Source: Scytalidium lignicola (lineage: Eukaryota > Ascomycota > Leotiomycetes). Taken from it: a DNA stretch of 60,460 nt. Location of the stretch: assembly GCA_002812745.2 (NCBI GenBank), contig NCSJ02000264.1:1-60460 (forward strand). The letters are read 5' to 3'. Within the stretch, counting starts at the first letter, position 1; each line of letters begins with the position of its first letter. Shown here one piece after another: positions 11,095-21,218 of the stretch. The notes beneath the pieces were generated by a model, which was not told the origin of the DNA, searched no databases, and was given only the letters and a program-made list of their open reading frames with translations. Made by a program: the position numbers and the translations under genes.

Positions 11095-11689
11095 TGTATG
11101 CGTTTCAGAAACCTCAGGACCCTGACTGGGCGTCTATGGGGTGGCCTGGAGTCGTGCAAAATTTAGCGCCACGGGCCATGGCTTATCGATTATCGTAGAG
11201 GGGTATCTGTGGCGCAGGCAGCCGCCTATGACGTATGACAGTATCTTCTTCTCTACTCTGTAGGAGTATTGAACCAAGGATCATGTACGATATCATTGTT
11301 TTTCAAAAGTTTGCTGCAATTTTTTTATTAGAAAAAACTTGAAAAATATATTCAATGGCTCCATTGCCCCCAACTCTCGTAATGAGAGTAAAGGTGTGAT
11401 TGAACCTCACACCTAAAAACCATTCTATCTGCAACCTGGAACACCTAACGCTGAAATGCTATAAGGGGTATTAACAGAGATCCACCCCGCAATAAACCTG
11501 GAAATCCCAAATGTCCATTACCAACAGACATGATTCATAATACTCAATGAAATTATCGTAACGCCATAACATGTAGCATTGCATAAGTCCTACTAGATGG
11601 TGCATATCCTACCTCCCAAATTCATCAATCATTCTAGTTTAAAAACACAAACCTTAAAAGCCCATTTATAATAATGCTAAATGCTCTCT
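11095..11689. other. Intergenic region, nothing recognised
   Basis: It lies between the start of the Vms1-like gene and the 3' end of the next minus-strand gene, so it must carry the Vms1 promoter and a terminator. I see no gene or repeat in it. Confidence 0.6.
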
Positions 11690-13583
11690 TCACACGAACC
11701 AGGCACTAACGATGTTGCTATCAACTGGATATGGCTGACATCCATTCTGAAAACCGCGTAGCCTAACTTCACGGAGAGAATAACGGGATATCGGCTAACA
11801 TAATCATTAGCATCAATGCATAAGCTTCATATTTTATTAGAGGTTAATACTCACGCATCCCATCCGTCTAGATCTGGCACGCTTATCACTGACGAGCTTG
11901 ACAGACCAGAATAGTGGTATCGAACCCATCAAACTTAGAAAACCTAGTTTCGGAGATTGGAAGGTGATAAGAGGTAATTCTGTTTGTACTTTGGGAACTA
12001 GTGGACCACGAATCCTGAAAGTATATGTGAAGGCGATCAAAAATACTAATGTCAGTAGAATTGCCTTGTAGGGCCGAAGTTTCTGGACAATCTTGCGAAC
12101 ATAATATAATACCGAAGATGTCATCTTTGTCAGGGGTCTGAGTTGGTTGAATCTATTTCTTTGGCGCTGATGGCCGTCTGATCCCGGTGCATTGCTGCCC
12201 TGGAGATAACCAGTCCACGATCCAGATTCCGGATTCGAAGATGCAGAGCCTGGATCGAATCTATCTCCGAAGTCGAAATATTCAAAATAATCATGGCTTC
12301 TACCTATTCCAGGACCAGTCGTGTCGATGGAAAGGCTTATGCCTGGTGAAAAGTACGAATCTGGATAAAGAGAACTTATTGTTTCTCCTTGAACGGCTTG
12401 ACTATCCGGGAAGTATCTTTCGCCAAATTGGGTAGAGAGGCGAAGACCTAAGACGCGCACTTCCATAGATCCGCCACAACCAAGACTGTCACAGTAACCA
12501 TGGAACTCATCCTGATTCATAGCTCGACATTTAGAGCACACATTGTAGACAGGGTTCTGTAATCGTTCGTATTCCTCGTGAATCTCGAAATGGGTTTCAA
12601 GCTCAGGCCGAGTCGGAAAACACTCAGTGCAGGTATCATGTGCACATTTGAAGTACCAGCCTTCCGTTTTTGAAGGAAGGTTGTTACCTATATGGACCAT
12701 ATCGGGGCCTTGACGTGCACGCGTGGGAGGAAGGTCATTAGTTGGTGTAGTAGGTGTTAAAGAAAGCACAGGAGCATTATTCCCAGCCACATCCGTCTCT
12801 ATTTGTGCTAGATCAGCAGCGAGGCCGCCATTGAGATCCTCCTGAATGAGGTAACTGGGGTAAAAGAGCTGATCATTGACGATTGTCAATCGAGGGGGCT
12901 CGTTATTTTGGGCGTTGTTTATGGAAGTTAGGGTTGTAGCTGCTGGAGCTGTCGAAGTAGATGATTCTGACCCTTTGTGAATTGAAGCATGATGCATCCT
13001 ACGGGCCTTACGTTCAAGGCTTTCGATATCGTGATGATCTAACGGACACTGTCTCTATCAATACAATATTCAGAGGGTTGATGGATATGATACCTACCGA
13101 TATTGCATGGGCCTTACAATTAGGACATGACCCGAGGTAGCGTATCAATGCTGCTTTTGCTTTTGCAAGTGGTGTCAATTTCCTTCTTGTTCGCCTCTTC
13201 ACCTTCTGTCCATTAAACGCAATATGTTCCCGGCCATTTCCCGATACCTGACTATCGGTCTCTGTGAAAGACATAACCGAATACAAATCTCCTATATCAA
13301 TAGAGGATGTGGAAACGGATAGTGCTTTGCAGCCATGTGAAGGCATAGAGCCAGGTATTCCCAAATGGGAACTTCCAGAAGAACTTTGAGCATCGCGATC
13401 GCGTTGTGCCAACCCCTCTTCCTGTCGATAGTTGTAAAAAAGCCGCAGAGCCTTGTCTTCTTTCGCGGGTGGGATTGGCTTTTTGTACGATACCGCAGAG
13501 TTGGGTGACATCTGCGGCAGCAGGAAGGGGTTTGAAGTGGTAGGAATAGACAGAGATTGTGAGCGGCCCATTTCGTAAGACAT
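11690..13583 (-). CDS. Cys-rich (CxxC/C2H2-like) protein with C-terminal membrane helix
   Basis: Model: complement(join(11690..11746, 11855..13054, 13098..13583)), 580 aa. The N-terminal 130 residues are polar. A basic patch (KVKRRTRRKL) leads into CPNCKAH then RQCPLDHHD across the first intron, a CxxC...C motif. At 299-321 a second Cys/His group includes two possible C2H2 pairs (C304, C307, H317, H321), followed by four more Cys. A hydrophobic helix lies at about 491-508 with basic residues on its N-terminal side. The end is uncertain: a strong GTGAGT donor right after codon 562 allows a last 57-nt exon ending SAWFV; if unspliced, the frame stops at 11837 after VSINL (567 aa). Molecular function is unknown. 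The zinc motifs suggest nucleic acid or protein binding, and the helix suggests tethering to a membrane such as the nuclear envelope or ER, which is inference. Confidence 0.78.
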
Positions 13584-14611
13584 ATTGATAGCGGATGGCG
13601 CAAGCCTCTATGTCTCTGTGGTCCTTTGGCGTTGAAACCCTCTTATTGCAGTTAGGAGAGGGGTAATTAAGGGATCGAGGTGGTTTGGGGCGAGCTGGAC
13701 GTCGAAGGCTTGAGGTCGATAGAGCACAAGGCTACGTGAACATCATAGGAGCAAAAAGAATAGCAGTTGTAAAACGATCAAACTTACGGGAACGGGCTGG
13801 AAAAGCGTGCTTGCTGATGATTGTGCATATGTAAAAGACTACTTACTCCGGGGTGGAGGGCGTCGAGCTTTTTAAGTGAGTAAAAGTCCCGTTAGGCGTC
13901 CTACTCTTGCACGCTGCGACAAGACGAGGCGGAAACAGAAATGGAGCTGGGCGTGACCCTTCAACAGCCGAACCAACACGGAGCCGCGCCCTCGGTGAGA
14001 AAAACCGACAGAGGTTGATGAACTTCAATTAATCAACCCGCATCATTGCGACGACTACCATATCTAATCCTCATGCTCTAGAATCGCAGCCAGCTGTGAT
14101 GTCATTGAGAGAAATTTTGATTTATGAAACTTCTGTTTGGGGCTGTGAAGTTCTAGAAGTAAAAACGAAATGATCCATGCGAAGAAGCCACAGCTGTGGC
14201 TGGAGTTGTCGGTGTTTCAAAACCCAAGGTTGGAGAGCTTCGGTGGCAAAAGGTCGAGGTAACATGGGTGTGGGGTAACTATTCGCCTTTGCGATCATCT
14301 TCGATACTGTATGCACACAATATCAGTACACCTCTCGTCCACTCTGCATGGTGTTGTGGTCCTCTCGCCCTGCGTCATTTTTCGACCCTCTTAACCCTTT
14401 TTATTCCTGCTCTTGCAGGGGGTTGAGTGGCTTAATATACGATCTAACTGATGAGTTTGAGAAACATTAGGTATCACACCGAGCTAGATCATTGCAAAGG
14501 AGCAAAGGAGTTTCGAAAAGCCTTCTTAGTTTCCATCTTATGTTTGAGCTCTACCAGCTCATTATCCCGTCATATCTGCCGTGTCAATAGCTGCTAAGCT
14601 GCTCGGTCATT
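13584..14611. other. Intergenic region, no gene supported
   Basis: Contains the promoter of the minus-strand gene starting at 13583 and the 3' region of the DUF2439 gene. The small open frames on either strand lack any domain-like pattern. Confidence 0.6.
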
Positions 14612-17200
14612 TCAAGTTGTGATGGACCGTTGGCCTGTTGTTCTTGGTGGTCTCCATCCACCAAATAAATCAAACGACTCCCTACTCCATGGTCCAGTTG
14701 ATGTATCTCCCGTGGTTGTGGATATAATTCTGGATGTTGCAGCTGGTATAGTTTCGCTCCTGTCCAGGCCTGGCCGGGGCGGTGCGATTGCGCTCGCTGG
14801 CGCCACAAGATTCTGCTTGTCCTCGCTTTGGGATCCCGATGCTTCCGTTCCCCTGCCCACGCTAAGCATAGGTTCTGTTGCCTTCACTATTGAATTTGAC
14901 TTCCTGTTCAATTGCAACCCTGGTGTGGAAGCTGATGACTCAATGTCTCTCTTTTTGTAGGACTGTGAACCACAACTAGCTATTACGCTACTTGATGGCT
15001 TGATTTGCTGGCTAGGTTGTGTCTGCTGTACTATCTCGATCTCTGGTTGAGTAATTGCCAATACCCGTCTCCGAATTGAACTAATTGTGTTCTGCTCGAT
15101 TTTAATGTTTTGAGAGGCTATGTTACGATTGGAACCTTTATTTCCGTCGCAAAACGGTTGTAACATCTTTGCCCGAAAATCAGCGGCCGCAGGAGAGCCA
15201 TTATTGGTCATAATATAAGCCATTGTTGATGACTCTTCTTTGGTTGCTGAGACACTTTCGTGAATTGAATTAACTACCTCGCTTGAAACCAGCGTCCCGA
15301 AATGTTCGATTCCACCGTTCACCTTGTCGATAGCAGACCCTCCCTTGCTTGAAACACGGCGAGACAGTGAATCTAATTGAGGATTGGGAATTTTAGCTGG
15401 AGTTGGCCTAGATGCTCTATCCGTAGTATTTGGTCCAGGCGGAAGTTCGTTAGGCGCAACATCGTTGGAAATTTGCATTAACAATTGCAGGTCCTTCCGA
15501 CGAGATAGACCGTCTCGTATGGTCTCAGTCTGTGCCTTGAGGGCCTCTCTATCATGATTTTTTGACCCGAGAGTGTCATTGGAGGAAGCTCTTCTGTTAG
15601 CAAAAGAGGCCGACGAGGCGTCCAAGGCAGCCATCTGCGCGACCGAATATTCTCCCCCTTCAGAATCAGACAAGAGATTGTCCACTTCCGCAGTATCGCT
15701 GTTAACTCTTGCGGCAGTATGAAGCTCAACGTCAGAAGTCTCAGGTACCGGATGTAATTCGAGATTATGCCGATATTTTTCATTTGAGCAACGTTTGTGC
15801 AACACCTTCTTAGTCTTAGAATCTCCAGACTCCGGTGTGGAATTCTCTAATTTTTCAGGCTGATCCTTTCGGACACTGGAAGGCCTTGTGGAGGATAATC
15901 TCTGCATCAGCATCATCATCTTCCTAGGCGGCCGAGACCTAATTCGTAAGGATGATCTAGGCGCCTCGACATGTAATTCACTTGAAGAATCCGCGAGGTC
16001 CACGACTGATTCGAATTTTAATAACTCTTTTGTCCCTTCGAGAAGCTTTGGCAATGAACTTTGATAAAGGTTCGCCTGTGTATCATTTTTCTTCGATCGG
16101 TTTTGCTGAGGTTGGGCCGGCTCACCATCCCTGGGAGTACTAATGTCCACCTCATCTATGTCAATAAAGACTTCACTATCATGGTTGATGGAGGGTTGTG
16201 GTGCTTTTTCTTCCCGGTGTACGTTGGAATGGACCTTTGGCAGCTTCTGGTTTTTGCTTGCACATGATATGTCTCGTGGCTTAGAGAGCACTAGCTCTGC
16301 ACCTATGAGATTGCCGGCATAACTATTTTTCGCAGCTTTATGAAGTTCTCTCGATATTTTTCGATGATTGTTAACGGAAGTAGCTTCAACTCGGTTGTCA
16401 AGCTGCCCGCTGAAAGGCGCTTCTTTAGACACAGCTGGTTCATCCACTGTCAAATCTACGCTTTCTACGATCGAACTAGGCACCGAGATCCGAGCAGATG
16501 ACAGCTGGAAGCGAGATTGCGATGGTAGAGTCGATCTCGAGAGTGTCAACATAGCTCCTGTAAGATTTTGAGCATATCCGCTCTTAGTTGCTTGAGACTC
16601 GTTGGGCCGTGACCTCTTTGATGGCCTACCGTCTTCGTTCTCATTCTGGTTATTGCTACTGAGCCTCTGCTTCTGCTCAAATGGAGAAGCAGTAGATAGC
16701 ATAGCTCGACCATAGTGACCCGTAGGAGTTCCAAGTACGGCACCTAATGCTTTCGGGCGTTCCGAAGAGGCGAATGATGGAATGGTAAAATTTCGAGAGT
16801 CGGAACTGGTACTCAGAGGGCGTGATTCGGCCACAGAGATATTCCTACTAGCAACTCTCCCCTGCCTTTCCTTCAGACGCTTTTCCAGCAACTCAGAAAG
16901 GTCTTGATCTGTCCGTCCCATGCATTCTCCGGCCTGCACCAACACACCATTTCTCTCTAATTCGAGCTCTTCGCCATCTTGGATCTCGTAGTCTTTCTGC
17001 CAATGTGTATCTCCAACAAAATTCGATCTATCATCATAGACCATAACACGTTTGTTGAAGGTATGAAACTTAAGCCTTCCATCTTGCCAGCGTTTATGTT
17101 TGCGTCTAAGGTCATGCGTGAAGAGGCAGCGGAATTCTAGTACGGGTGCGGATTTTGGCGGATGAGAGACTTCTATATGATCTAGGTTTGCGGCAGCCAT
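14612..17200 (-). CDS. DUF2439 protein, Mte1/Dbl2/ZGRF1 N-terminal family
   Basis: Single exon, 862 aa, starting MAAANLDHIE; the longer frame to 17206 begins with TTG and is not used. Residues about 15-100 form a DUF2439 (ZGRF1-like N-terminal) domain: a short beta-rich module with FRCLFTHDLRRKHKRWQDG, then HTFNKRVMVYD and a DTHWQKDYEIQDGEELELER stretch. Characterised relatives (budding yeast Mte1, fission yeast Dbl2) bind branched DNA and recruit or regulate helicases of the Mph1/Fml1 type in homologous recombination. The remaining 750 residues are Ser-rich and probably disordered, with several short repeated-looking peptides (YAQNLTGAMLTLSR and YAGNLIGAELVLSK) that may be binding motifs. 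The extreme C-terminus carries a conserved aromatic motif (GPWSRESFDLFGGW). No helicase or GRF zinc domain is present, so it is likely an adaptor. It is divergent from the gene at 17960. Confidence 0.88.
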   Translation of the reverse strand: MAAANLDHIEVSHPPKSAPVLEFRCLFTHDLRRKHKRWQDGRLKFHTFNKRVMVYDDRSNFVGDTHWQKDYEIQDGEELELERNGVLVQAGECMGRTDQDLSELLEKRLKERQGRVASRNISVAESRPLSTSSDSRNFTIPSFASSERPKALGAVLGTPTGHYGRAMLSTASPFEQKQRLSSNNQNENEDGRPSKRSRPNESQATKSGYAQNLTGAMLTLSRSTLPSQSRFQLSSARISVPSSIVESVDLTVDEPAVSKEAPFSGQLDNRVEATSVNNHRKISRELHKAAKNSYAGNLIGAELVLSKPRDISCASKNQKLPKVHSNVHREEKAPQPSINHDSEVFIDIDEVDISTPRDGEPAQPQQNRSKKNDTQANLYQSSLPKLLEGTKELLKFESVVDLADSSSELHVEAPRSSLRIRSRPPRKMMMLMQRLSSTRPSSVRKDQPEKLENSTPESGDSKTKKVLHKRCSNEKYRHNLELHPVPETSDVELHTAARVNSDTAEVDNLLSDSEGGEYSVAQMAALDASSASFANRRASSNDTLGSKNHDREALKAQTETIRDGLSRRKDLQLLMQISNDVAPNELPPGPNTTDRASRPTPAKIPNPQLDSLSRRVSSKGGSAIDKVNGGIEHFGTLVSSEVVNSIHESVSATKEESSTMAYIMTNNGSPAAADFRAKMLQPFCDGNKGSNRNIASQNIKIEQNTISSIRRRVLAITQPEIEIVQQTQPSQQIKPSSSVIASCGSQSYKKRDIESSASTPGLQLNRKSNSIVKATEPMLSVGRGTEASGSQSEDKQNLVAPASAIAPPRPGLDRSETIPAATSRIISTTTGDTSTGPWSRESFDLFGGWRPPRTTGQRSITT

Positions 17201-17959
17201 GACCAACCTCCGGTAAAGTCATACTATATGACTCATACCGCGCTTCTATTGCTAGCAATTCCGAAATAGGATTCAGCCACCGAACGGTTGACTTGAATCT
17301 CGGTGGAGGTTGGACAAATTGAAGTTCACGTAAGATCATTCAACGCGACGCGAGACAAACTCGAAAGCACGTGCACAAATCACTTAAACTGTGCAAGGGC
17401 TTCTGCCTCCGCATTTTTTAGACTGAAAGTCGTTGGGAGTTGCCTGAAACCACCCCTACAAATTCTAAGTTAGTTAATTATGGCCAGTCTTATAAATACA
17501 TTCCGCCCTTCTTCTATGAATTCGGATATCATGACTCATCAAATAAAACCTTTGACAAGATGATGGGGATTAATAGGAGATGGATGACTGTGAAGTAATT
17601 ACTTTCGTACCTGAACACGTCTCTTCCAGAATTATTAGGATATCCCGTTCGTGGTGTGACCGGCTTTTGGCGGGGGGCTGTTCAATGCAATAAAGTGGAC
17701 ATCAGGTAGCTGTAGCACTAGATGTACCAGACCCCTGATGCTACAAAAGTAATCATTGCTGGGAACAAAGCTAGTCCAATTGACGTCCGCTCGTCTCATC
17801 CTCCGTCACGTTTCTTGGCTATGGTTCCTGCCTAGTCACATACTTCGAACACCCTATCCTTCCACATTACCTTGATGCCAACATATATAAAACGCTATCT
17901 CTCAGAGAAGTTCTAAAATACAATTTTGACTGCTTTTGTGATTGTCAACTTTCTTCGCA
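17201..17959. promoter_or_regulatory. Divergent promoter region of the DUF2439 and BAR-SH3 genes
   Basis: This 759-bp stretch lies between two divergent start codons. A good TATA element is on the right side (see 17884). No gene is supported inside. Confidence 0.55.
17884..17892 (+). promoter_or_regulatory. TATA box of the BAR-SH3 gene
   Basis: TATATAAAA ends 67 bp before the start codon at 17960. Sequence and spacing fit a core promoter with a short leader; the call rests on motif alone. Confidence 0.5.
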
Positions 17960-19384
17960 ATGAATACTGTGCACAGGCAGTTCGGAAAGCTTATGAGCAA
18001 GGGGGCTGGGGAGAGTGCGAAAGTATCCGTGCTGCTTAATGATTTCGAAGAGGCGGACAAGTGTTTAACGAAAGTTCGTGAGGTCATTCTGGACCATTAC
18101 GGAGCTCTTGCTAACTTGGTTCTTAGATAATCGAAGCCTCTAAGGCATGGAGAGATGCCTGGGTCTCAATCCTTAGTCTGCAGGTGGGAACTGTTACGGC
18201 CATGGAGGACTTATACAATCCAATTGTTGGTGCCAGTGATGGAAATACCCGGGAGACAGTGATGATGCCAACGGACAAACTTGAGCGCACGGCCAAGTTA
18301 AAGGAGGTCTACAATGAGCTGAAGACAGATCTTCTTGATGAGGTCAACATGATGGAAGCGAGAATCATTCGGCCTGCAACTGATGCGAAAGAATATATAC
18401 AGCCTATTCGAAAGACAATAAAAAAACGAGAGAATAAGAGGCTTGATTGGGAAAGATACGCAGATAGAGTGAGTCACGCACAGAAGAAGCTGAAGCGGAC
18501 GGATCGGGAGAATGCAGCTCTAGCCAAGGCAGAGGAAGATGCTGCAAGAATAGGTGAAGTCAGTACCCGAATGCATCTGTACTCTCGCAAGGTAACTAAA
18601 GAGACAAATTCAGGAATTCAAGATTGCAGATGCCCATCTTCAGGAGACCCTTCCACCTATTATCTCAGCTGCCTTCTCCATCCTCCCCCACCTTCTCGCC
18701 GTTCAAATACTGATACAGAATACGGTTCTCGCACAATATTATACTGTCCTTCACAACTACTGTCAGGAGACTGGATTTCCATCCCCCTCGCCTCCCATGG
18801 ATGACGTAATAACAGTTTGGACTCAAGATTTCCAACCTATTCAGAAGGAAGTAGAGAGTCTAGAAATCATAGCTCGAGGAAAGGCTGTGCATCAGCCCTT
18901 TGCAAGCGACGACTCTCGTGGACGAAAGCCCTCGTTTAATTCGGGACATGGTATTCGCAACGGACTAGGCCTTCGAACAGGCTCTAGCCAGACGGTACAA
19001 AGCACTAGAACCACATCTCCGAATGAAACAAGAGCTTTACGAGCATCTCCAGGCTCCTCCCGCGCACGCTCTGTATCCCCGCTTCCTAGCTCGGATCGTA
19101 GTCCTACTTCTCAACGGACAAATTACTTCCAAAACAGCGACGGCACCAGTCCCGTCATGAAGAAGAAACCACCTCCACCACCACCGAAGCGGCTCGGCTC
19201 GGACAATGCTCTATATGCGGTGGCTCTCTATGGCTTTGAGGGTCAGGGTGATGGGGACTTGCAGTTCCGGGAAGGCGACCGGATTAGGGTTGTACGGAAG
19301 ACAGACAGCACGCAAGACTGGTGGGTTGGAGAATTACGGGGTGCTAAGGGCAACTTTCCGGCGAATTACTGCCGGCTTACATGA
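17960..19384 (+). CDS. BAR-SH3 adaptor protein, amphiphysin/Rvs167-like
   Basis: Model: join(17960..18073, 18127..18558, 18614..19384), 438 aa. Residues about 1-240 form a coiled-coil BAR domain, which dimerises into a curved membrane-binding surface; visible pieces are VSVLLNDFEEADKCLTK, IIEASKAWRDAW, and a long charged helix with KKRENKRLDWERY. A Ser/Pro-rich linker follows, then KKKPPPPPPK and a C-terminal SH3 domain at about 380-438 with ALYGFEGQGDGDLQF, DWWVGEL and GNFPANY. In yeast the relatives Rvs167/Rvs161 act at endocytic actin patches during vesicle scission. The N-terminus differs from classic Rvs167, so it may be a second fungal BAR-SH3 paralogue. The second intron uses donor GTCAGT; the nearby GGTGAA site puts the following exon out of frame. 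Both introns are about 54 nt with CTAAC/ACTAA branch sites. Confidence 0.92.
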
Positions 19385-20209
19385 AGGATTTGCTGGAAAT
19401 TTAGTTTAGTTGAAAAAATCAAGGGAGACTCTAGGGTCGGAGGGCTTAATATTTTGAGGAAGGAGGGAAGAGCGAGCCAAAAGTTTTTGATGTATGATTT
19501 TAATATTGAATTAAAAGATCCAGGGGGGGGAGAAGAAGAAATACAGGGGTAAATAAACTTTGGGGACCGGCAACTTGAGGTTTTGCTAAGATAAATATTT
19601 TGAGATGGGGATGTGTCTAGGGACGTAATTCAGATAATACAAAGAGCGACGAGCACGCAGGGAGCATTGTTTTGTATTCTAATCTGGATAGTTGCGGACT
19701 GTCAGCCTACCCTTTTCTCTTTCGAAATTGAGAAATCGAGTATATATAACTCGAGGTTAGTAACAGACCATGCAAGCTTAACTTATACTTAAAATAATTA
19801 AATAAATTAGCAGCTGTGTTTTCTACGCACTTTTAAATCAATACCAAATTTTTTTATAATAATTTTATAGAAATAAGCTTTTGCTACCACGTGATCTATT
19901 TTATTACTGTGTAGTAAAACTACCGTGTCTCAGTTTGAGGATCATTGGGGGGGGAGCCCAGTCAGCTGCTTGATTGATTGATTGACTCTCTTCTACTGTA
20001 CAGTATCAACATGCTCATGTGTCAAACCCTACCTGCATAAGCGCTGCATACATCGAAGGCTTGCACGGGGTTGGCCTGCTGTAATTAGATCTAATCGTGC
20101 TCGTGCTACAGTACTTGATGATACTGTAATTATCGCGGATGAGTCACGGATGAGTGAATGCAAGCTTTAATGAATTTCACTAGGCCCAATCCGGGTGCGA
20201 CGAGACCCC

Positions 20210-20229
20210 GCTCTCTCTCTCTCTCTCTC
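20210..20229. repeat. CT dinucleotide microsatellite
   Basis: About ten uninterrupted CT units, 25 bp before a TATA-like element. Such tracts are frequent in fungal promoters. Confidence 0.75.
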
Positions 20230-20255
20230 GACCAAAGCACGCTCGCTGGGTGGTC

Positions 20256-20263
20256 TATATAAA
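20256..20263 (+). promoter_or_regulatory. Possible TATA box, distal promoter of the 21219 gene
   Basis: TATATAAA follows the CT run and lies 956 bp before the ATG. If used, the transcript would have a leader of roughly 0.9 kb, possibly with introns. Confidence 0.35.
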
Positions 20264-20398
20264 TCCCCGCTCCGCCCTTGGGTTTCTACGGAAAGAGGAG
20301 GATAGTGTCTCTGTCAATGGAGCAGAAGTAGAAACGTGCTTGCCATTAAGCATTAAGCATGAAGTGTGGTTGCGCTGGGGGGGAAGTAGCAAGCAGCG

Positions 20399-20425
20399 GA
20401 TGGTGGTGGTGGTGGTGGTGGTGGT
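20399..20425. repeat. GGT trinucleotide microsatellite
   Basis: Eight or nine TGG/GGT units in tandem in non-coding DNA. Confidence 0.8.
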
Positions 20426-21218
20426 TGCTTGACTACCCTTGCCTTTGACGTTATTCACTGAGAGAAAAGAGTCATCTTTGGGATCTAGAGTGCTCTTGGC
20501 TCCTTGCTGGGGGAGGGAAAATGGCGCGGGGCCGCAGCCAGCAAGGGGAAGAATTTGGTGGAGGAGGTGCTTGAGTGCTTTTGAGGAAGGAGCTAAGCCT
20601 CATCAGCTCGCCGACTGGGCCCCTCGCCGTTTCCTAATCGGGCTCACCGAAAGCCACACCCGTACGGTCGAGGCAGACCACACAAGAACCAAGTGGTTTA
20701 TTACTCCTTCGCCCCGGCGCTGCTGGTGTCGTTGCCTGGTTTCTTTCTTTTCTGCTATTTTGCACAATCATCAATCATCAATCTCGTCATTGACCAAGTC
20801 GACGGGTTAGCTCTTGCTCTCGTTTTGTGGTTGCGCTCTTTGCGATACATTGCTGCTGCTGCTTCATCGTTCGTTCCTTCGTTGTGCGAGTCGAACGCTT
20901 TGAAGCGCTGCTCTCAATTCTTCAAATTCGTTGCAAATTCGCAATTCGCATCGCAATCTAGCTACAAGTACCATAAATACCACTTCTCCATAAACCACAT
21001 ACCAACGTATATCGCATAAACCGCATACTATATATCACATATCTATCTGTCAATCAGCCGTTCTACCACTCAATATATCAGTTAATCAGTCAATCGATCA
21101 ATCAAGTATCCCGCTAACTACCTGGGCCACTTCTCCATTCACTGCTTCCCAAATATCTCCCAATTCAATCATACCGTCAAAAAATATCAATACATACACC
21201 ATTGCACCAGCCAGCGAT

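Larger units (their letters stand above)
19385..21218. other. Long 5' region of the 21219 gene
   Basis: No coding gene is supported. It holds a CT dinucleotide run at about 20210-20229, a TATA-like element at 20256-20263, a GGT run at about 20399-20425, and TCAATCA-like repeats near 21080-21103. Together these look like an extended promoter with a long leader for the downstream regulatory-type gene. Short frames here could act as upstream ORFs, but none stands out. Confidence 0.55.

Noticed and set aside
11095..11159. N-terminal extension of the Vms1-like protein to 11159
   Set aside because: It begins with TTG, and its sequence does not resemble the family start. The 43-nt spliced exon fits better.
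17201..17206. Start of the DUF2439 gene at 17206
   Set aside because: That codon is TTG; the first ATG in frame is at 17200.
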